Below the pieces are notes generated by a model. It had not been told where the DNA came from. It saw only the letters and a list, made by a program, of their open reading frames with translations, and searched no databases. A program made the translations under genes and the position numbers. Shown here piece after piece: positions 63,478 through 64,000 of a stretch of DNA of 64,000 bases. Positions within the stretch are counted from its first letter, which is position 1. Each line of letters begins with the position of its first letter. This DNA comes from Taenia hydatigena (taxonomy: Eukaryota; Platyhelminthes; Cestoda; Cyclophyllidea; Taeniidae), in assembly GCA_036345935.2 (NCBI GenBank), contig JADWOT020000006.1:5769543-5833542 (forward strand), given 5' to 3'.

Positions 63478-63715
63478 TTCGTAGGCGAGAGGCGGGAAGT
63501 CAATTGGAAGCACGTGACGGAGCAACGTGGAGACTCCTTGGAGTGTGACTGACCCTCGGCCTGAACCCCCATTCGTCGCCTAGCTGTATTTATTACCCAT
63601 ATGCAGTAAAGATGTCTAAACGCACTCAGACTTCTACTGGCAAGGGTAACCAGGAGGGGGAGGAGGGATCCTCTACAGCTAGTCCTTTCTTCAGTCGTTT
63701 AGTTCCGTTTCACGT
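63478..63715 (+). repeat. R3 segment 2, paired with 49085-49340
   Basis: Starts TTCGTAGGCGAGAGGCGGGA and contains GCAGTAAAGATGTCTAAACG. The ATG at 63612 begins MSKRTQTSTGKGNQEGEEG and SSTAS, parallel in length and character to segment 1. The element may continue towards or past the window edge, but the frame closes near 63770. Confidence 0.5.
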
Positions 63716-64000
63716 ACATCAAGTACAGGATTGTATGCGTAGATCCTCGTTACGCCGAAAAGTAATATGAGCCTTGGAAATTCGCTAAAAAGCTATTTGA
63801 TTGCATTTTGAATTTTATTTGGAACAACGTACTATCATCATAGTATAGAGATCTTTTCTGTATAGCACTTATAAATAGTAATCCACCAACGTACGAATAT
63901 GTTGTAATACAGCTCATCTCCATGTTTTATCAAATGAAAAAAATTCTCCCCTTGTTTCGTGTCATCTTGAGCAAGTAGCTGTTTCATCTAGCTCTCAATT

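Noticed and set aside
1..64000. CRISPR arrays, bacterial operons, rRNA or intact tRNA genes.
   Set aside because: No regularly spaced short repeats, no long continuous genes, no rRNA-like stretch and no complete tRNA were seen; the gene structure is eukaryotic.

Overview
This window is eukaryotic, intron-rich and mostly non-coding. I found two animal-type protein genes, both broken into small exons; almost every other open frame looks like chance or decayed repeat. The exon/intron style (small exons, introns from about 0.1 to several kb, a possible 33-nt micro-intron), the moderate AT bias and the dense old dispersed repeats fit an invertebrate. A flatworm, perhaps a cestode, is my best guess, but it is an inference and not proven by the sequence.

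Layout. 1-27.9 kb holds no gene I can support and is filled with decayed repeats. One family (called R1 here) has ~500 bp internal segments that tend to lie between two direct copies of a ~150 bp module, at about 2.2, 14.5, 22.9, 25.2 and 37.4 kb. A second family (R2) lies at about 7.9, 12.1 and 17.9 kb. 27.9-41.9 kb, minus strand, carries a carbonic-anhydrase-like gene of at least five or six exons, closest to the CA10/CA11 type of carbonic anhydrase-related protein (CARP). The positions of all three zinc-binding histidines are occupied by other residues. 42-52 kb is the head-to-head intergenic region; it includes a very AT-rich stretch (49.5-51.9 kb) and a segment at 49.1 kb that resembles one at 63.5 kb. 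51.97-62.18 kb, plus strand, carries a seven-exon gene that I identify as an ANKLE2 (LEM4) orthologue. All splice phases agree and give a protein of about 767 residues. 62.2-64 kb is its 3' flank.

The two genes are divergently transcribed and have no obvious functional link. ANKLE2 proteins act in nuclear-envelope reassembly and BAF dephosphorylation; CA10/11-type proteins are secreted, non-catalytic carbonic anhydrase folds. The main points of interest are the loss of catalytic residues in the CA-like gene, the apparent lack of an N-terminal membrane/LEM region in the ANKLE2 gene, the possible in-frame 33-nt intron, and the unusual architecture of R1, one copy of which contains a tRNA-like segment on the minus strand.
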